Source: Dietzia sp. NCCP-2495 (GTDB taxonomy: Bacteria; Actinomycetota; Actinomycetes; Mycobacteriales; Mycobacteriaceae). Taken from it: DNA of 48,370 nucleotides. Under the pieces are notes generated by a model. That model was not told where the DNA came from. It saw nothing but the letters and a program-made list of their open reading frames with translations, and searched no databases. The translations under genes and the position numbers were made by a program. Shown piece by piece: positions 32,307 to 42,170 of this stretch (position 1 is its first letter; each line of letters begins with the position of its first letter). Where the stretch lies: NCBI RefSeq assembly GCF_026011735.1, contig NZ_BRVN01000024.1, positions 1-48,370 on the forward strand, given 5' to 3'.

Positions 32307-33110
32307 ATGCCAGGTAACGAACCGCAGTACGAAGTCACCGAGATCAAGGCGATCCGCGGCACCGAGTCGAAAGCTATCGCCAACAAGCAGCAGGAGGGCT
32401 GGGAGTTGCTCTCTCAGCAGCAGGGCCGTGTGCGAACGACCCTGCACTTTCGTCGACCTAAGCCGCCAATCCGGTGGAAGATGTGGGCCGCGCTCGGCGG
32501 TGCCGGCATCATCCTGGCGAGCATCATTACCGTCGGAGCGCTCCTTGAAGAAGAGTCGGACTCGTCAGCGGCAGACAATTCTGCCGCTGCGAGCACCGAG
32601 CAGCCCTCGCCAGCGCCTGACTCGGGAGACGAAAGTGCGCCCGCTTCGGCCACTGATCCAATGATCTGCGAAACGAGACCGGGTGGAGATCCATGCAAGT
32701 TCGGCCAGACCGCGATCTACTCAGACGCAGTTCGGGGCGGTGAAGTGAAACTGGAGATCACAGTTGGCGAACCGGTCGAGTTCGCAGCAAGCGAGGGTGC
32801 GTTGGTCGCCTACGACCTGCCGCTACAGCCCGTGAGCGTCTACTTTCCGATCACCATTAAGAATCTATCGTCCATCTCTCCGGACATGATCCAATCCCAG
32901 GTGATCAACGCCCAGCAGGGAGAGTACGACGGCGTTCAAGAGTTGAGCGATGGCGACGTGGAGTCGTACGCAGCAAGTGGGGCAAACGGGTTATCTGCGG
33001 GGCAGACTTTGAGCGTCAAGGACGGCTGGAACATGGCAACGCTCGTGGGAGTCGAATACCGCCTCTCAATCGATGGGCTGGCCGGATACGACATCGAGTT
33101 CATGCGATGA
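32307..33110 (+). CDS. membrane protein with DUF4177-like N-terminus
   Basis: The start at ATG 32307 gives 267 aa. A GTG 81 nt upstream has no ribosome binding site. The N-terminus (QYEVTEIKAIRGTESKAIANKQQEGWELLS, about 5-34) matches DUF4177 (EGWELVS). A membrane segment (MWAALGGAGIILASIITVGALL, about 57-78) and an acidic linker follow. The C-terminal extracellular domain (VKLEITVGEPVEFAASEGALVAYD..., about 143-250) resembles the small beta-domains of exported lipoproteins. It is probably accessory cargo and no function is assigned. Confidence 0.6.
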   Translation: MPGNEPQYEVTEIKAIRGTESKAIANKQQEGWELLSQQQGRVRTTLHFRRPKPPIRWKMWAALGGAGIILASIITVGALLEEESDSSAADNSAAASTEQPSPAPDSGDESAPASATDPMICETRPGGDPCKFGQTAIYSDAVRGGEVKLEITVGEPVEFAASEGALVAYDLPLQPVSVYFPITIKNLSSISPDMIQSQVINAQQGEYDGVQELSDGDVESYAASGANGLSAGQTLSVKDGWNMATLVGVEYRLSIDGLAGYDIEFMR

Positions 33111-33465
33111 TCCAGAACTGACGGCAACGTTGCGTTGCGGCCTGCACCTCAGAGGGACACGTGTCAGTAGTCCGATCTAACCCGTGCGGCACAGGATTAA
33201 GTGTGACTGTTATCGGTAAATGGCGGGGATCGTTCGACGCCAATATGTACTTCGCGAGCGACACGATCTCGAATCCCGCGGCCCGGTAGAAGCCAACCGC
33301 GTCGTTGTCCGTTTCAGCTTCAATGATCAGCCCGGCGTATTGCATCTGGACCCAGCGGACGAGAGCGGTGCCTACGCCTCGGTTACGAAACTCCAGTGAG
33401 GTCGCGATGTGAAGCAGGGTGATCTTCGCTCTAGGTTGCGAGCAACCGTTGGGTCGAGTGGTCAC
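33100..33465 (-). pseudogene. truncated GNAT acetyltransferase remnant
   Basis: The 121-codon frame contains the core LLHIATSLEFRNRGVGTALVRWVQMQYAG (about 17-45), with the RNRGVG acetyl-CoA loop, and DAVGFYRAAGFEIVSLAKYI. These are the second half of a GNAT fold. The first strands and helices are missing and no ribosome binding site is seen before the GTG. The last 40 residues do not belong to the fold. It also overlaps the end of the preceding plus-strand gene by 11 nt. It is best read as the decayed remainder of an acetyltransferase, although expression of a short protein cannot be excluded. Confidence 0.5.
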
Positions 33466-33605
33466 TGGTGGAGGTCACTTGTAGTGAGTTGTGGCGCGGC
33501 GTCGCCGGCACAGGGAAAGATGGTCCCGAGCAGACCGAGAAGTGCCCGTAACGCCTGCTAGTTCGATGAGAGTCTGCACAATGAGAAAAGAACTGAGGTT
33601 CATCG

Positions 33606-36245
33606 ATGGGGACGGACGACCTTCCAACAGCCGACAATCAGAGTGGCGCCCGCTGGGTTCGCGCGGCCCTCCAGGTCAACCCCTTCGGTTACGTCGGTAA
33701 TGCGTCACCCTCGAAAAGATATGCGGATGAGGCAACCTACAACGCGGCCTTGATTGCCGAGTTTCAGACTCAGCAGATTGAGCTAATCGCGGTCACGGAT
33801 CATTGGAACGCCAGCAGTGCATCCCAGCTGATTGCTGACGCTGAAGCGGCTGGCGTAGCGGCGCTCCCAGGATTCGAGGCGAACACCTCTGAAGGCATTC
33901 ACTTGTTGGTGATGTTCGAGCGTGGAACCGCGATCGATCAGGTCACGGCCGCGATTGGGGCGTGCGGTTTAACGCCTGGTGCCGTGAAGGGCACCACGAC
34001 GAAGTCCTACGGGGACATCCTGACCGACATGTGTGCCCGAGGAGCGTTGGTCATCCCGGCGCACGCCAACGTCGCCAATGCTGGACTGTTGAGTCGAGCG
34101 AAAGGTGACTCGCTTGCCGAGATGATCAAGCACCCTGAGTTGTTGGCAATCGGCATCACCCCGTCTGCCGCCGAAATGGGCGACCAGGCCAAGGTCCTCA
34201 AGGGCACCAGGCCCTACGATCGCCGCCATCCGCTCGTTGCTATCCATGCCGACGACATCTGTGACCCGGCGACGCTTGCCTCGCCCGGTGGGAGCACGTG
34301 GTTCAAAATGAGTACCCCCAGTCTATTGGGGCTACGCCATGCGGTGAAGACCCCGAAGACCCGAGTCAGCACTACCGATCCTTCATCGACGTCTCGTGTG
34401 CTGCTTCGCGAGATTGCTTGGGACGGCGGGTATCTCAACGGCCAGAAGCTCCACCTCGCCGAGGACCTCACGGCCCTCATCGGCGGCCGAGGAACCGGAA
34501 AGTCCACCGTCATCGAGAGTCTCCGCTACGTGCTGGAGATCCCACCCATCGGCGAAGCGTCCAGTAAAGACCACAAAGAGATGGTCAAGAACGTGCTTGG
34601 AGTTGGAACGGTCATCTCGCTGGTCGTCGACGTGGTTTCGCCTAGCCCGGCGCGTTTCACAATCGAACGCACAACGAACAGTCCGGCCATCGTTCGCGAC
34701 TCCAGCAGCACCCAGACGAACCAGCGCCCACGCGACATCGTGGGCAACCTCGAAATATTCGGCCAACACGAACTGGCCGAGCTGGCTCAGGACAAAAACC
34801 TGATGGCTGAGCTTGTCGCACGCGTCGCTGGCAGGCCAGCCTCGCCTGCAGAGCGAGGCGATGTTCTCACGAAGTTGGCCGACAACCGTGATGCGCTTGC
34901 TAAGCACGAGCGAGACCGGGAGGCGCTTGAGTCCGAACTGGCGGACATCCCACGCCTCTCCGAAAGCATGGAGGCGTTCGACAAGTCCGATCTTGCGGCG
35001 AAGCTTGACCAGAAGACTCGACTAGACAAGGACGACGCCGTTCTCGCGGATGCCTCCGAACGGGTCCAAACCGTCGAGGGCCTGGCCCGCGAGTGGGGTA
35101 TCGAAGCAGTTGTCGAAGAGCTCCGCGCCGAGTTGACCGACGTCAACGACTCCCCCCGTAAGACAACCCTCGAGCAACTCTCTCCGGTTCTCGGGCAACT
35201 CGCCAATGCACTTGAGGAGGCTGCGTCATCCGTGCAGGCTGCTATCGCTGAAGCCAAGGCAGAGATTGAAACGACCAGGCAATCGTGGGAGTCCACAACC
35301 GAAACCGAACGCGACGGTGTCTCTGCGGTTCTCCGCGAACTCGTTGAGCAAGGATATAAACCAGATGAGTATCTAACCCTGCAGTCCAACCTCAACCGGC
35401 TCACCAAGCGCGCCGAGAAACGGTCAGTCTTCGATAAAGCCTACGAGAAGCTGAGCAGCGAAAGAACGGGGTTGCTTCGCGAACTGGCCGAAATTGATAA
35501 GAAAATCGCGGATCAACTCAAGGAGGCCATTACGGCATCCAACGCGGCCACAAGGGGAGCCGTCATCGTCAAACCGATCGCATCACCAGATCGAAACCAT
35601 ATAAAGACCGTGGTCGCCAACCACTTCACAACACAGCGCGGTCAGGTGTTTGCTGCCATCGATCGGGATGACTTTAATATCGCGACATTCGTAACTGCTG
35701 CTCGGTCGGGATCGGAAGCGCTAGCAGGATTAAACATTACCGGCGCCCAGGCGAAGGCCCTTGTGGACGCTGGTGAACCTTTGTACAGAGAACTAGAAGA
35801 GCAATCCGTCGGCCTCGCTGTCGAGGTGCAGCTCAACGTCGCAGCCAACGGCTCAGCGACGAAGTGGCGCCGCCTTGAGGACCTTTCAAAAGGTCAACGA
35901 GCGACTGCATTGCTGCTGCTCTTGCTCGGTGCATCGATGAGCCCGCTTGTCATCGACCAACCGGAAGACGACCTAGACAACCGTTTTGTCTATGACGGCG
36001 TCGTTCAGAAGCTGCGATCTCTGAAGGGCACCCGACAATTGATCGTAAGCACACACAATGCAAACGTGCCCGTCTTGGGAGACGCCGAACTGGTTGTGAC
36101 TATGGAAGCTGACGGGCAGCACGGCCGCACGGTACGTGACGGCGTCGGATCGCTCGACGATCCGAAAGTGCGAAAGTACGTGGAGGACCTGTTGGAAGGC
36201 GGTCGCACTGCATTCGACGCGCGTAAGCGCCTTTACGATTTCTGA
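33606..36245 (+). CDS. PHP-like/SMC-type ATPase (TrlF-like)
   Basis: The 879-aa protein joins an N-terminal PHP-phosphoesterase-like part (about 1-270) to an SMC/ABC ATPase. ATPase motifs are GGRGTGKST (about 293-301), a long coiled coil (about 430-640), signature LSKGQRAT (about 760-767), Walker B LVIDQPEDDLD (about 781-791) and an H-loop STHNAN. In the PHP part, VTDHWN (about 63-68) and IPAHANVAN (about 150-158) fit, but the usual HxH near the start is replaced by ALQVN. TrlF-type PHP-ATPases are linked to phage defence and DNA repair. The missing metal residues suggest reduced or altered activity. Base composition is lower in GC than the backbone. Confidence 0.7.
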   Translation: MGTDDLPTADNQSGARWVRAALQVNPFGYVGNASPSKRYADEATYNAALIAEFQTQQIELIAVTDHWNASSASQLIADAEAAGVAALPGFEANTSEGIHLLVMFERGTAIDQVTAAIGACGLTPGAVKGTTTKSYGDILTDMCARGALVIPAHANVANAGLLSRAKGDSLAEMIKHPELLAIGITPSAAEMGDQAKVLKGTRPYDRRHPLVAIHADDICDPATLASPGGSTWFKMSTPSLLGLRHAVKTPKTRVSTTDPSSTSRVLLREIAWDGGYLNGQKLHLAEDLTALIGGRGTGKSTVIESLRYVLEIPPIGEASSKDHKEMVKNVLGVGTVISLVVDVVSPSPARFTIERTTNSPAIVRDSSSTQTNQRPRDIVGNLEIFGQHELAELAQDKNLMAELVARVAGRPASPAERGDVLTKLADNRDALAKHERDREALESELADIPRLSESMEAFDKSDLAAKLDQKTRLDKDDAVLADASERVQTVEGLAREWGIEAVVEELRAELTDVNDSPRKTTLEQLSPVLGQLANALEEAASSVQAAIAEAKAEIETTRQSWESTTETERDGVSAVLRELVEQGYKPDEYLTLQSNLNRLTKRAEKRSVFDKAYEKLSSERTGLLRELAEIDKKIADQLKEAITASNAATRGAVIVKPIASPDRNHIKTVVANHFTTQRGQVFAAIDRDDFNIATFVTAARSGSEALAGLNITGAQAKALVDAGEPLYRELEEQSVGLAVEVQLNVAANGSATKWRRLEDLSKGQRATALLLLLLGASMSPLVIDQPEDDLDNRFVYDGVVQKLRSLKGTRQLIVSTHNANVPVLGDAELVVTMEADGQHGRTVRDGVGSLDDPKVRKYVEDLLEGGRTAFDARKRLYDF

Positions 36246-36474
36246 CCAGATCGCTGACACCGCGACGATGTGCACCGGGCGATCGCTGTAGACGGCTGGT
36301 GGCCGCATGGTTGCATCTGTGGCTGAAGTACGAGCGTTTCAGTACACCCTCGAAGCGAAGAGACACTGTGTCTCAAATTTTGATACTCACCCTGTGACAC
36401 GGCAGAAACAGTGCGCCGACAACCGTCCCGCGTGGGCGTACCCCAGGTGGACAGGGGTTCTGTGGAGGTCGGAC

Positions 36475-36918
36475 GTGTCGGAGCGGGCTCCTATGGTTGG
36501 CCGCATGTCAACCACGCTCTACGTGCTTCACAGCCTCGCCTTCGTCGCGCAGATCATCGGCGGAGCCCTGGTCGTCACCGAGACGGTGACGACGCTGCGC
36601 AATGTCCGAGCGCTGCGGACCGGCCTGATCGCTGCGGAGGCGGCAAAGCAGGAGCACCGGGAGTCGTTCAGTCGAGTCCCTACCTCGATGCCAGGTTTCG
36701 GCGGCGGTCGGATCTCGCTACCGAGAGTCTCAGCGGAGATGCAGGAGCAGCTCGTAGAGCAAGTCGGCCCCGGGGCCGCGGCCGAGCGTGCGGCGCTGCG
36801 GAAGTTTCTCGAGGGCCAGTTCCCCGGCGACCGCCGTTGGGTGTGGCTCGGCGCGGGCCTGCTGCTCGCAGGAATCGTGTTCGGATACATCGCCAACATG
36901 CTCTCGGTCGCTGCGTAG
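36475..36918 (+). CDS. small membrane protein, unknown
   Basis: The GTG at 36475 has GGAGG 6 nt upstream and gives 147 aa; an ATG 30 nt downstream would be weaker. Hydrophobic segments are SLAFVAQIIGGALVVTETVTTL (about 20-41) and WVWLGAGLLLAGIVFGYIANML (about 122-143). The charged middle (RALRTGLIAAEAAKQEHRESFSR) faces one side. It follows the PHP-like/SMC gene by 229 nt. It may be part of the same accessory module, but no family was recognised. Confidence 0.55.
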   Translation: MSERAPMVGRMSTTLYVLHSLAFVAQIIGGALVVTETVTTLRNVRALRTGLIAAEAAKQEHRESFSRVPTSMPGFGGGRISLPRVSAEMQEQLVEQVGPGAAAERAALRKFLEGQFPGDRRWVWLGAGLLLAGIVFGYIANMLSVAA

Positions 36919-37082
36919 GTGGCTCCGGAGGCGGACAAGCGCCCGGCCACCCCATGCGAGACACTGCGACCTGGGACTGCCCGCCTTGCCCGACCACCCG
37001 CAGAGCGTCTCGCGAACGACCGGCTTACGGACAGGCTCGCCCGGAGCGGAGAGGGATAGCTGTGGCTCGTCGCCATCCTGGG

Positions 37083-37943
37083 TCAGGACTCCTCGGCAAG
37101 ACGTATCTCCCACTCGATCGTGACCGAGGCGTGGTCGCCGCCACCGTAGTCTGGCGTGGGTTCAATCTTCTTGACCCTGCACAAAACGTGCCCTTGCGGG
37201 TTGCGCATGACGCCAATCGAGCCGACCGGAACTTCGGCGAAGTGACTCGCGTAGTCGAGAGCGTCGGGATCGTCAATCTCAGTGAACTTCTCGGCGTACC
37301 GTGCGAGTGCCACCCTGCCCGGGATCCCACCAATAAGGTAGATGGCAGAAGCGCCACAGTTGCCCCATCGAGTTTCCCAGGCTGGTGAACTAGGGAGCTC
37401 GTCGGCACTGATGGTGAACTTCCCACCGTTCTGTGTGAAGTCGAACTTTGCACCTCCACTCATGCCGAGCCCGTGGGTGAAGTTCTGCGCGAAGTTCTGG
37501 TTCGCTTCAGCCGCAAGCGAACGCAAGTCCGCGGGGAAGTCTCGCAGCTTGACCCCTGCGTCGCGCAGGTGCTTCCACCCCAAGCGGTAGATCTGTGGAT
37601 TGCGGTCGAACTGGCCGATATGGACGGTGGACACACCTGCCTCGACCAGGAGCTGGGCGCACGGAACTCTGGCCGTACGTGAGTTCGCGCAGGGCTCGAG
37701 GGTTGTGTAGACCTCAGCCCCGGCGAGCGTGGCGCCTTCGTCACGAGCCTTCTGGAGTGCGACCTGTTCGGCGTGCAGGTTTAAGAGCTCGCCTCTGTGG
37801 CCAGTCGCTACAACGTGGCCATCCTTAACGAAGACCACGCCGACACGGGCATTGCCTGGCGACTTGGAGGCCTCGTCGATGGCGAGTTGCGCGAACTCCC
37901 TCTCGAGGTCTTCGCGAGATCGGTTTTCCGGTTGAAGTTCCAT
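37083..37943 (-). CDS. RibD/CDA-superfamily deaminase with unknown C-terminal domain
   Basis: The ATG at 37943 (AAGGGGA about 9 nt upstream) gives 286 aa; a longer frame to 38174 overlaps the neighbouring gene. The deaminase core has HAEQVAL (zinc His and Glu, about 57-59) and LEPCANSRTARVPC (about 83-95). This fits the PC-x9-C pattern of RibD-like deaminases, followed by YRLGWKHLRDAGVKL. After about residue 170 comes an extra domain of about 115 residues (CGASAIYLIGGIPGRVALARYAEKF and VGVMRNPQGHVLCRVKKIE), not of riboflavin enzymes. It is the distal gene of a four-gene set with methyltransferase and nuclease, so a role in nucleotide or base modification in defence is possible. Confidence 0.65.
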   Translation of the reverse strand: MELQPENRSREDLEREFAQLAIDEASKSPGNARVGVVFVKDGHVVATGHRGELLNLHAEQVALQKARDEGATLAGAEVYTTLEPCANSRTARVPCAQLLVEAGVSTVHIGQFDRNPQIYRLGWKHLRDAGVKLRDFPADLRSLAAEANQNFAQNFTHGLGMSGGAKFDFTQNGGKFTISADELPSSPAWETRWGNCGASAIYLIGGIPGRVALARYAEKFTEIDDPDALDYASHFAEVPVGSIGVMRNPQGHVLCRVKKIEPTPDYGGGDHASVTIEWEIRLAEES

Positions 37944-38013
37944 ATATTGAATCCCCTTAGGCGCAGTGTCGAATCCCACCGGCCAGTGTCGGACGGTGTG
38001 GTGGGTCAGCCGC

Positions 38014-38814
38014 TCAGTCGCTGCACTCAGGTGGGTCCGCGGGCGGATTCGGCGGGTAAACCTCTTGGATTGGTCGCATCTCGGCCGGAACTTCACCATC
38101 AGAAACGGAGGACATGCCGCCGTCGACCGGCTCTCCGACGTACCACTCGCCTCTAATCTCCCAAGTCGTCTCACTGACTACGACATCGGCGCCGAACGCC
38201 TCGTCGGGTAGGACGAGATGCCCTTCGTCTGCGAGGTGCCGGAGATAGGCCAGCGTCTCTATGGCAACCACAGCAATATGGGAGAACACGTGGGTGGCGG
38301 CCCGGTAGCGCTCACGCAGGCCGAACTGGTCGAAGCTAGGTGGGTCACCGTGCAGTGAGTCCTCGTAGAGCCATCCGTAGGCAAGGTCCAGATCGCTGAC
38401 CGGCTCACCGTCGCCAATAACGCCGTAGGCGCGCGTAGTCGAGCCACGATTTGCGCGGTCGCGTCGTGTGGCGAGGGTCCACTCGCTGCGAAGGTGGTCG
38501 TTGGACAGGCGGGTGGTCAGGTCGTCGGTGCCGGTGAGTCTGTCCAGCGCATCGAAGACCCTGCCGTAGCCGATTCGGTCTTGCTCCAGAGTCATGGGAC
38601 GAAGCCGAGCGGCCAAAGACTCGAACAGCACCTCGTCGGGCAGGTTGAAGGTTTGCACTGCTTCATTCAGTTGTGGATAGACCGTGACGTGCATCTGTGT
38701 CGAGCAGAGTTCGCGGATCAATTCGCCATTGTCTGTGGAGATGAGTGGGTGAGCCTCGATGCGCCGCAGACGGCGGACGAAAGTGCTGAGAGTCTCGACG
38801 GGGTCAGTTGCCAC
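38014..38814 (-). CDS. unknown protein of the methyltransferase-nuclease gene set
   Basis: The 266-aa product (GTG start) has no signal peptide or membrane segment and no recognised catalytic motif. It has a helical N-terminal half (TFVRRLRRIEAHPLIS... SLAARLRPMTLEQDRIGYGRVFDALDRL). A middle region has GVIGDGEPVSDLDLAYGWLYEDSLHGDPP. ATHVFSHIAVVAIETLAYLRHLADEGHL follows, then an acidic Pro-rich tail. It lies between the DUF262-HNH gene and the deaminase with short spacers (42 and 70 nt), all on the minus strand. It is probably a partner protein in this module. Confidence 0.6.
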   Translation of the reverse strand: MATDPVETLSTFVRRLRRIEAHPLISTDNGELIRELCSTQMHVTVYPQLNEAVQTFNLPDEVLFESLAARLRPMTLEQDRIGYGRVFDALDRLTGTDDLTTRLSNDHLRSEWTLATRRDRANRGSTTRAYGVIGDGEPVSDLDLAYGWLYEDSLHGDPPSFDQFGLRERYRAATHVFSHIAVVAIETLAYLRHLADEGHLVLPDEAFGADVVVSETTWEIRGEWYVGEPVDGGMSSVSDGEVPAEMRPIQEVYPPNPPADPPECSD

Positions 38815-38856
38815 GGCGTGAGCCCATCATCATGTCACGACTGACCAGAACCCTGG

Positions 38857-40026
38857 TCAGCGGTTGCCCTTGGCGCGGTTGTGCGTGATGCAGAGCATCT
38901 CGCAGTTGTCCAGACTGGTGCTGCCGCCGGTCTTCCACGCGGCGACGTGGTCGGCCTCCATCTCGCTCTGCTTGTAGATCCGGGTGGCGTTGGCGTTGCC
39001 ACCGACGGCACACAGTGGACAGTTCGAGACGCCGGCGGCCTCGGCCGCGCCGGTCTGCCGCTTGTAGGCCTGCTTCTTGGTTGCGGTCTCGAAGAGCCGC
39101 ACGTCGAGCAGTTGGGTGTTCTGCTTGCCGTCGAGCACGTACTCGTAGATCCCGCGTTGGCTCTTGACCGAGTCGTCGTCGCGCAGCGCCTGCACCGCCT
39201 CGTCGACCTCGACGGCGTTGTAGTGCTGATGGTGATACGTCTCGTAGAACTGCCCCCAGGGCTGGCCTCGCATCTCGGGATCAGGCGAGCGGGTGAAGAC
39301 GTGGTCGATCCAGCTGATGACCTCGTCAAAGTAGGCCTTCAACTGGTCTGCGTTGTCGTCGTGGCGATGGGCGGCCATATAGGCGTCGACGGTGATGCCC
39401 TGCGAGTCGGAGATCCACTTGAGGGCCTCGGCAAGTACGTCCTGCCGCTTGGGGTCACCCTTGATGTAGCTCAGCCATTTCTGCATGAGTGAGCTCTTGG
39501 AGTTCGAGAACACCTCCTTGGCTGCGGTGACGAACGGCCCGGAGTAGATCGCGTTGAGCAGCTCTTGAACGTTGAGTGGGATGCCGGCGATGTTGATGGT
39601 CTGGAACCACTCCTTGATCTCAGACTCGGTGCCAGTGCAGTGGTAGACCAGCAATTCGCTGTCCATGATGCGGTCTTGCAGGTGCTTAGGCAGCGAACCG
39701 AAGGTCTGCTCGTTACCCTCGTAAATAATGGCGAACCGACCGGTCACGAATCGGCCGATCGAGGTGATGCGCTGTTGGCCGTCGAGAACCTCGTAGTCGC
39801 CGCTGTCTGTGACGGAGAAGTAAATGAGCCCGAGCGGGTAGCCCTTCAGCAGGGATTCGATCACAGCGACTTCTCTATTACTGTTCCCGTATAGATAGCT
39901 GCGCTGAAACTCGGGTTGAATCGTGAGCTTGCCGTTCAGTCCGTACAGGCCCTTGCCCTCGAGCTCGTTGTACTGGAACCCTTCGACGATCTGGGTGACT
40001 GTGTATTGCTTCAGCTCTGTTTTCAC
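38857..40026 (-). CDS. DUF262-HNH nuclease (GmrSD-like)
   Basis: The 389-aa protein has the DUF262 signature [12 protein letters not shown] (about 36-47), [16 protein letters not shown] (about 83-98) and [19 protein letters not shown] (about 140-158). A C-terminal HNH domain has CPLC (about 339-342) and [34 protein letters not shown] (about 355-388). DUF262 binds or hydrolyses nucleotides and the HNH cuts DNA, as in the GmrSD modification-dependent system. The ATG overlaps the methyltransferase stop by 4 nt (ATGA), so the two are made together. Such pairing suggests a restriction-modification or phage-defence function with an unusual nuclease. Confidence 0.8.
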   Translation of the reverse strand: MKTELKQYTVTQIVEGFQYNELEGKGLYGLNGKLTIQPEFQRSYLYGNSNREVAVIESLLKGYPLGLIYFSVTDSGDYEVLDGQQRITSIGRFVTGRFAIIYEGNEQTFGSLPKHLQDRIMDSELLVYHCTGTESEIKEWFQTINIAGIPLNVQELLNAIYSGPFVTAAKEVFSNSKSSLMQKWLSYIKGDPKRQDVLAEALKWISDSQGITVDAYMAAHRHDDNADQLKAYFDEVISWIDHVFTRSPDPEMRGQPWGQFYETYHHQHYNAVEVDEAVQALRDDDSVKSQRGIYEYVLDGKQNTQLLDVRLFETATKKQAYKRQTGAAEAAGVSNCPLCAVGGNANATRIYKQSEMEADHVAAWKTGGSTSLDNCEMLCITHNRAKGNR

Positions 40027-41189
40027 TTCTGCGCCCCCGCGCGGTGCCGAATCACGATCCGCTTGAACACGGCTTTGTGTGTACTTGCAAGCCCTAGCTT
40101 GGTACGGCCGACGTTACCCACGTAGTCAGGGCCCAGAGGCTTGACCCCGAGCTCTGCAGCGAAAGACCCGTCGCTAGTCCCAATGATCTCGAACTGATCT
40201 GGGTTGTACTTGTCAAGGAAGGTAACAGGAACACCCATCAAACCGCTGTGATCCGATGGGATCGCGTCAGTATAGGGAACCTCGATGGCGTTGAAGTTGT
40301 CGTATTTCTGGTAGCCGACACCTCGAACCTCCTTGTGCTTGGAGAACTTGATGTTGTCGGCTGTATCCATAAGTTGGAGCGGCTCGTGGCGGCGGCCGTG
40401 CTCAATGTTCGTGAACCAACAGGAGTTACCAAGCCGGGTGTAGTCGTACTTCCCGTCCGATGGGTAGCCGAGTCGTTCGGCCTTAACCTTGTCGGTCGGG
40501 TTGACATCAGCACCCTTCGGTACGCCGAAGACCATGTCGGTGGAGTTAGCAGTGGCACCCTTCCAAAGCTGATTGCTTCGGATGAGCGGAAACACTTCCT
40601 TGTAGGTCACGGCATTGCTGCTACCGATGATCGAGAACAGTTTGTCACCGTCGACAAGCCAGTTGAGGAATTCGCGGAACAGGCTAAAAGGCGGGTTAGT
40701 TACGATGATGTCGGCTTCGTCACGCAGCGCGGTCACCTCGGGGGATCGAAAATCTCCGTCACCCTGGAGGTATTGCCACCGAAGATCCTCGATGTCGATC
40801 CTGCCGTCACCGCTGATGTCCTCGGGCAGCAGCGTGAAGACCTTCCCCTTTGTATGGGTCTTTACTTCATCAAATTGGGGGGACTCGATTTCAAACAGCG
40901 AAGGCTGATACGACTCGAGCCCCGGATTGCTGTCGGGAGCGAAACTGGTCGAGATGAGCTTGGCTAACCCGAAATCAGTGAAGTGAAGCGCAAAGAACTT
41001 GGCAAAGTTGCTCCACTCGGGGTCGTCACACGGGCAGAGAACGGTCTTGCCTCGGAAGACGTCCGCGTCGTAATCCAAGTAGGCGTTCATCTCACGTTCG
41101 ATGTCGGCCCACTGGGTGTAGAACTCGTCGTTCTTAGCCTGGCGAGCAGTTCTAAGGTTGCTGTTCTTGTGGGCTTCTGTGCTGGTCAT
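40023..41189 (-). CDS. EcoRI-family adenine-specific DNA methyltransferase
   Basis: The ATG at 41189 gives 388 aa; upstream codons have no support. The protein contains [34 protein letters not shown] (about 47-80), distinctive of the M.EcoRI-like family. The catalytic [10 protein letters not shown] (about 164-173) is motif [18 protein letters not shown] occurs near the start. It would place N6-methyladenine at an unknown site. The DUF262-HNH nuclease is translationally coupled to it rather than an EcoRI-like restriction enzyme. The set is less GC-rich than the backbone, suggesting transfer from elsewhere. Confidence 0.85.
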   Translation of the reverse strand: MTSTEAHKNSNLRTARQAKNDEFYTQWADIEREMNAYLDYDADVFRGKTVLCPCDDPEWSNFAKFFALHFTDFGLAKLISTSFAPDSNPGLESYQPSLFEIESPQFDEVKTHTKGKVFTLLPEDISGDGRIDIEDLRWQYLQGDGDFRSPEVTALRDEADIIVTNPPFSLFREFLNWLVDGDKLFSIIGSSNAVTYKEVFPLIRSNQLWKGATANSTDMVFGVPKGADVNPTDKVKAERLGYPSDGKYDYTRLGNSCWFTNIEHGRRHEPLQLMDTADNIKFSKHKEVRGVGYQKYDNFNAIEVPYTDAIPSDHSGLMGVPVTFLDKYNPDQFEIIGTSDGSFAAELGVKPLGPDYVGNVGRTKLGLASTHKAVFKRIVIRHRAGAQK

Positions 41190-41427
41190 GGCTCTATTGT
41201 AGGGAGTCCACTGTGCAAATAGTTGCGGCCACGTCGGGTGAGCGACGTGTCGCACTCAGGGGCTATTTGGTTACACGGACGGCTTTCAGAGCGGACCGAA
41301 AAATGCCGCACCGTCCTCGAGGGCCTGCTCCCGGGGCAGGGCGCGATGCAGCCAGAGGTGGCGAGTCGGTATCGTCCATCTATCGTTTGCGCAGTGGCGG
41401 GCGTCTGCTGACACTTCTTAGGGGATC

Positions 41428-42135
41428 ATGTTCAACAGCTCTTCGATCTCGGTGCTGCGTCGTCGTCGGTACAGCACTGCAGCCTTCTTAGCCGCCATCC
41501 CATTCCTGCTTGCGGCGTGTGGCGAGCAGTCGAATCCCTACGTCATGGCTGACTTCAACGGCATGACTCTGGAAGAGGCCGACGCAATGCTCGATGAGGT
41601 GGAGCTCCATGCTGATGTCGAAGACCGGTCGGGCGATAAGCGGCAAGTGTGGGCGCCCGAGAACTGGACGGTCCTCGATCAAGAACCCGCCCCGGGGACT
41701 GAGGTGGGCGATGGTGTCTCAATCGTGTTCGGCATCCTCAAGACCGACGAGCTCAGTCAAAACGATGCGCCCGCCTCGCCAGCGATCGAACCCTCCCTCG
41801 AGTTTTCCGAGGCGATGATCCGCGCCTACGGAGTGACCAAACAGCACAAGGGCGGACAGTCCAACGTGCGCTTCGTCGCAGGCACATCCGATCCCGATGA
41901 ACTGCGCCGATTGACCGATCAATGCATCGACTTCTATCTCACCAAGACCCGCGCAGCTTACTGCTACGGCTACGAGACTCAAACGGATTTTGACCAGAAG
42001 GACCCGTCGTGGACTGTCGAGAGCGACGAGGATATTTGGGGAGGAGCCCGGCCGTGTTGGTCCGCCCATGGAGGACAGCCTCTCAACGGCCCAGACTCGA
42101 GCATTGAGACCATCGTGCAACCTAAATCGTGCTGA
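41428..42135 (+). CDS. lipoprotein with PASTA-like domain
   Basis: The 235-aa product has a signal peptide ending in a lipobox (LLAAC-GEQ, Cys about 31). A PASTA-like domain follows (VMADFNGMTLEEADAMLDEVELHADVEDRS ... VLDQEPAPGTEVGDGVSIVF, about 39-101). PASTA domains bind peptidoglycan or beta-lactam-like ligands in cell-wall proteins. The C-terminal half has four Cys residues and no recognised domain. AGGGG lies upstream of the ATG. The next gene also encodes a lipoprotein. Both may be cargo acting at the envelope. Confidence 0.7.
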   Translation: MFNSSSISVLRRRRYSTAAFLAAIPFLLAACGEQSNPYVMADFNGMTLEEADAMLDEVELHADVEDRSGDKRQVWAPENWTVLDQEPAPGTEVGDGVSIVFGILKTDELSQNDAPASPAIEPSLEFSEAMIRAYGVTKQHKGGQSNVRFVAGTSDPDELRRLTDQCIDFYLTKTRAAYCYGYETQTDFDQKDPSWTVESDEDIWGGARPCWSAHGGQPLNGPDSSIETIVQPKSC

Positions 42136-42170
42136 TCAACCACTCGAACGCACTCTGCAGATAGGACCCC

